In this document: piece after piece, positions 58,280-60,254 of the stretch
Layout: every line of letters begins with the position of its first letter
How positions within the stretch are numbered: the first letter of the stretch is position 1
From: an uncultured Eubacterium sp.
Lineage (GTDB): Bacteria > Bacillota > Clostridia > Lachnospirales > Lachnospiraceae
Length of the DNA: 60,254 bases
Assembly (NCBI GenBank): GCA_910583555.1
Contig: CAJTXO010000002.1
Location: 251,562-311,815 of the forward strand
Reading direction: 5' to 3'
Program-made: the position numbers and the translations under genes
The notes under the pieces: generated by a model
Databases searched by the model: none
What the model was told of the DNA's origin: nothing
What the model saw: only the letters and a program-made list of their open reading frames with translations

Positions 58280-60254
58280 ATGGAAATGATTACGAAAAGA
58301 AAACGAATATTTTCTCGGATTGTCAGTGTTTTATTGGTGGCATCTGTCATATTAACATCCAATAGCATTGTGGCGATGGCGGAAAATATTCAGGAAGCGG
58401 AACAGGAATCTTCTGTCATAGAGATATCATCTGCAAAAGATTTACAAAAGGTTGCAGATGATCTGGCGGGGGATTATGTATTAACAGAAGATATTGATTT
58501 GTCAGATTTGGAATTTACTCCGATTGGGAATAATACGGAACCATTTACAGGAACATTTGATGGGGATGGCCATATTATTTCTAATTTGGATATCTCTGTG
58601 GAAGATTCCGAAGAAAGTAGTTTTACAGGTCTTTTTGGCATATTGGAAAATGCAACGGTAAGGAATCTGGCATTGGAAAACTGTATCGTTACAAGCGAAA
58701 CTACTGGGGGGATTTATGCCGGTATTATTGCCGGAAAGATGAAAAACAGTCTGGTCGAGGATGTTTATGTATCCGGGCAGATTGATATAAAAGAAAAATC
58801 AGCGTATTCTCTTGGCGGTATTGTGGGTGCTGTATTCCAAAATAGGGATGATGAAACACAGGCATTGGAATATAATATGGCAAGGTGTATAGTCAATGTG
58901 TTAATCAATGTCCCTAAGAACGCAAATGGGGAAAAAGGCGCTTTGGTGGGATATGTAGAGGATACAGCTCTTGTTGAAAACAGTTATTCGTTTATATCAG
59001 ATGCAGAGTTGTTTGGTGTAGAAGTTGATGAGAATAATTCCTGTAAGGTTCTAAACGAAAACACATGGAGCAAGGAAAACAGTTATATTGGTTTTGATTT
59101 TGAAAATGTTTGGAAAATAACAGATGGTGGTGCAAGGTTGTTTGGGCAAACATATGAGAAATCAGAGGAAATAGTAAATAGTCCTTCGGGGGCGGATGAG
59201 GAAACAGAAGTAACAGAGGTGGCGGAAAGTCCCGAAATACAGAAAGCAACCGATCAGCCCAATACAAAAGCAAATTCTGAAAAAGATTCAGAGGCTGCTA
59301 GAGAAAAGGCATCTAAATCTATTTCCAAAGATGATGTGAAAATGTCTAAGGGATCGAATGATGTTGGAGGCGGTTCTGATAATGGAATTATGCTTCTGGC
59401 ATCGGATTTAACATCGGGGAATTTCACTTATACGGTATCGGGAAATAATGCGACGATTACGGGGTATACGGGGAGTGGTGGTAGCGTTGTGATTCCGAGT
59501 AAAATTGGAGAATATACGGTTATAGGTGTCGGGAACAATGCTTTTTATGATAAGGAGGCCATTACGGCGATTTCTTTACCTGAAACTATAACATCTTTGG
59601 GCTCTTGTTTCATCCGGGGGACAGGGATTAAAAGTATCACGATACCGAAAAATGTGACAGACTGTGGTAGTAGCAGTAATGGGCCGCTGGCAGGATCAAG
59701 CGTGACGGAAGTGGTGTTTGAGGAAGGTATAAAGAAGATTCCGAACTATGCCTGCTCGACAAGCGATTACAGCAGCTATATAGAGAAAGTGACCATTCCG
59801 GAGGGCGTCACAGAGATAGGAGCACAGGCTTTTTACTGTTGTGAAAAAATAACCAGTGTAAATATACCAAAAACTGTTTCGTACATAGGGGGATCTGCCT
59901 TTGCGGGATGCCAGGAATTAGGAAAAGTCATTCTGAACTATAATGATGCAATGGTGAATACGACAAGCAACGGTACGCAGCTGCATAGTTTGGAGATAGA
60001 AAATTTTGTATTTGGAAACTGCAGTAAACTGTCAAGCATCAACCTTACGGAGAATGTGACATCCATAGGCAGTGAGGCATTCCGTAATTGTACAAAATTA
60101 GAAAGCCTGATACTGCCGGAACGTGTCACAAGCATTGGCTCTTGTTTCATCCGGGGGACAGGGATTAAAAGCATCACGATACCGAAAAATGTGACAGACT
60201 GTGGTAGTAGCAGTAATGGGCCGCTGGCAGGATCAAGCGTGACGGAAGTGGTGT
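58280..60254 (+). CDS. Secreted leucine-rich-repeat (BspA-like) surface protein, 3' partial
   Basis: ATG 58280 lies behind AGGAGGGAA; the frame has no stop up to the window end (658 codons). A signal peptide (R-I-F-S-R-I-V-S-V-L-L-V-A-S-V-I-L, cleaved near A-M-A) is followed by about 200 residues with GLUG-like units (F-T-G-T-F-D-G-D-G-H-I-I-S-N-L and G-G-I-V-G-A), a Ser/Glu/Asp-rich linker, and from about residue 375 BspA-type LRR_5 repeats (I-P-E-G-V-T-E-I-G-A-Q-A-F-Y-C-C). Such proteins bind host matrix or other bacteria. An ATG at 58286 is the alternative start. Its upstream DNA is the candidate promoter switch. Any sorting signal would lie beyond the window. Confidence 0.85.
   Translation, partial: MEMITKRKRIFSRIVSVLLVASVILTSNSIVAMAENIQEAEQESSVIEISSAKDLQKVADDLAGDYVLTEDIDLSDLEFTPIGNNTEPFTGTFDGDGHIISNLDISVEDSEESSFTGLFGILENATVRNLALENCIVTSETTGGIYAGIIAGKMKNSLVEDVYVSGQIDIKEKSAYSLGGIVGAVFQNRDDETQALEYNMARCIVNVLINVPKNANGEKGALVGYVEDTALVENSYSFISDAELFGVEVDENNSCKVLNENTWSKENSYIGFDFENVWKITDGGARLFGQTYEKSEEIVNSPSGADEETEVTEVAESPEIQKATDQPNTKANSEKDSEAAREKASKSISKDDVKMSKGSNDVGGGSDNGIMLLASDLTSGNFTYTVSGNNATITGYTGSGGSVVIPSKIGEYTVIGVGNNAFYDKEAITAISLPETITSLGSCFIRGTGIKSITIPKNVTDCGSSSNGPLAGSSVTEVVFEEGIKKIPNYACSTSDYSSYIEKVTIPEGVTEIGAQAFYCCEKITSVNIPKTVSYIGGSAFAGCQELGKVILNYNDAMVNTTSNGTQLHSLEIENFVFGNCSKLSSINLTENVTSIGSEAFRNCTKLESLILPERVTSIGSCFIRGTGIKSITIPKNVTDCGSSSNGPLAGSSVTEVV
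59600..60254 (+). repeat. Long direct repeat inside the LRR gene (period 537 bp)
   Basis: The 118-bp stretch at 59600-59717 recurs at 60137-60254 with one visible change (AGTATCACG versus AGCATCACG). The period is 179 codons, so a large LRR unit has been duplicated in frame. The second copy is cut by the window end and may continue. Confidence 0.85.

Overview
The window looks like the chromosome of a Gram-positive gut anaerobe, most likely a Lachnospiraceae-type Firmicute. The evidence is strong AGGAGG ribosome binding sites, a moderately GC-rich coding style, a CO-dehydrogenase gene start, SpaA-type surface proteins with a class B sortase, and a conjugative element of the Tn1549-like kind. 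I infer the taxon from gene content only.

Layout. (1) 1-5614, chromosomal: the end of a surface protein with seven-residue Pro/Lys repeats and Y_Y_Y-like domains, glycerol kinase, a membrane-anchored chemotaxis transducer without an extracellular sensor, a YhhN-family membrane protein, an XRE regulator with a zinc ribbon, and a very strong terminator. (2) 5687-12177, a sulfur-themed cluster: an odd tRNA-Cys(GCA)-like gene, an EgtC-like class II glutamine amidotransferase, a glutamate-cysteine ligase, a Cys/Met-metabolism PLP enzyme, a three-gene sulfonate/nitrate-type ABC importer and the first ~165 codons of a CO dehydrogenase (cooS) that then breaks off. (3) 12178-14785, an AT-rich island just past the break: a gene remnant and a two-gene module, a HEPN-like protein followed by a P-loop ATPase. 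This is a candidate, not clearly described defence system. (4) 14820 to the right end, a large integrative and conjugative element (ICE). It holds parA/parB, a secreted CAP protein, a thioester/SpaA adhesin with its own sortase B, small conserved ICE proteins, a 2,810-codon ArdC/methylase/helicase gene with a second protein (TnpV) overprinted in another frame, cargo (DUF1016 nuclease, SdpI-like, GNAT, broken toxin-antitoxin remnants), a toprim primase-like protein, MobC, relaxase, PcfB, ArdC-like, VirD4, pilin, VirB6, a VapD-like pair, PrgI/VirB3, VirB4 and a transglycosylase/CHAP hydrolase. (5) 57389-60254: a Hin-like serine recombinase next to a ~180-bp segment bounded by hix-like palindromes, followed by a secreted leucine-rich-repeat surface protein that runs off the window.

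How they work together. The ICE transfer genes form a nearly unbroken + strand train: relaxosome, coupling protein, mating channel, wall hydrolase. The surface adhesin and sortase would display a protein on carrier cells. ParA/ParB would stabilise the excised element. The recombinase with its paired sites reads as a promoter-inversion switch for the LRR protein. In the orientation sequenced, the strong promoter inside the segment faces away from that gene. No integrase or right attachment end is inside the window. The left end most plausibly lies between the cooS break and parA.

All functional calls come from reading motifs by eye; no database search was run.
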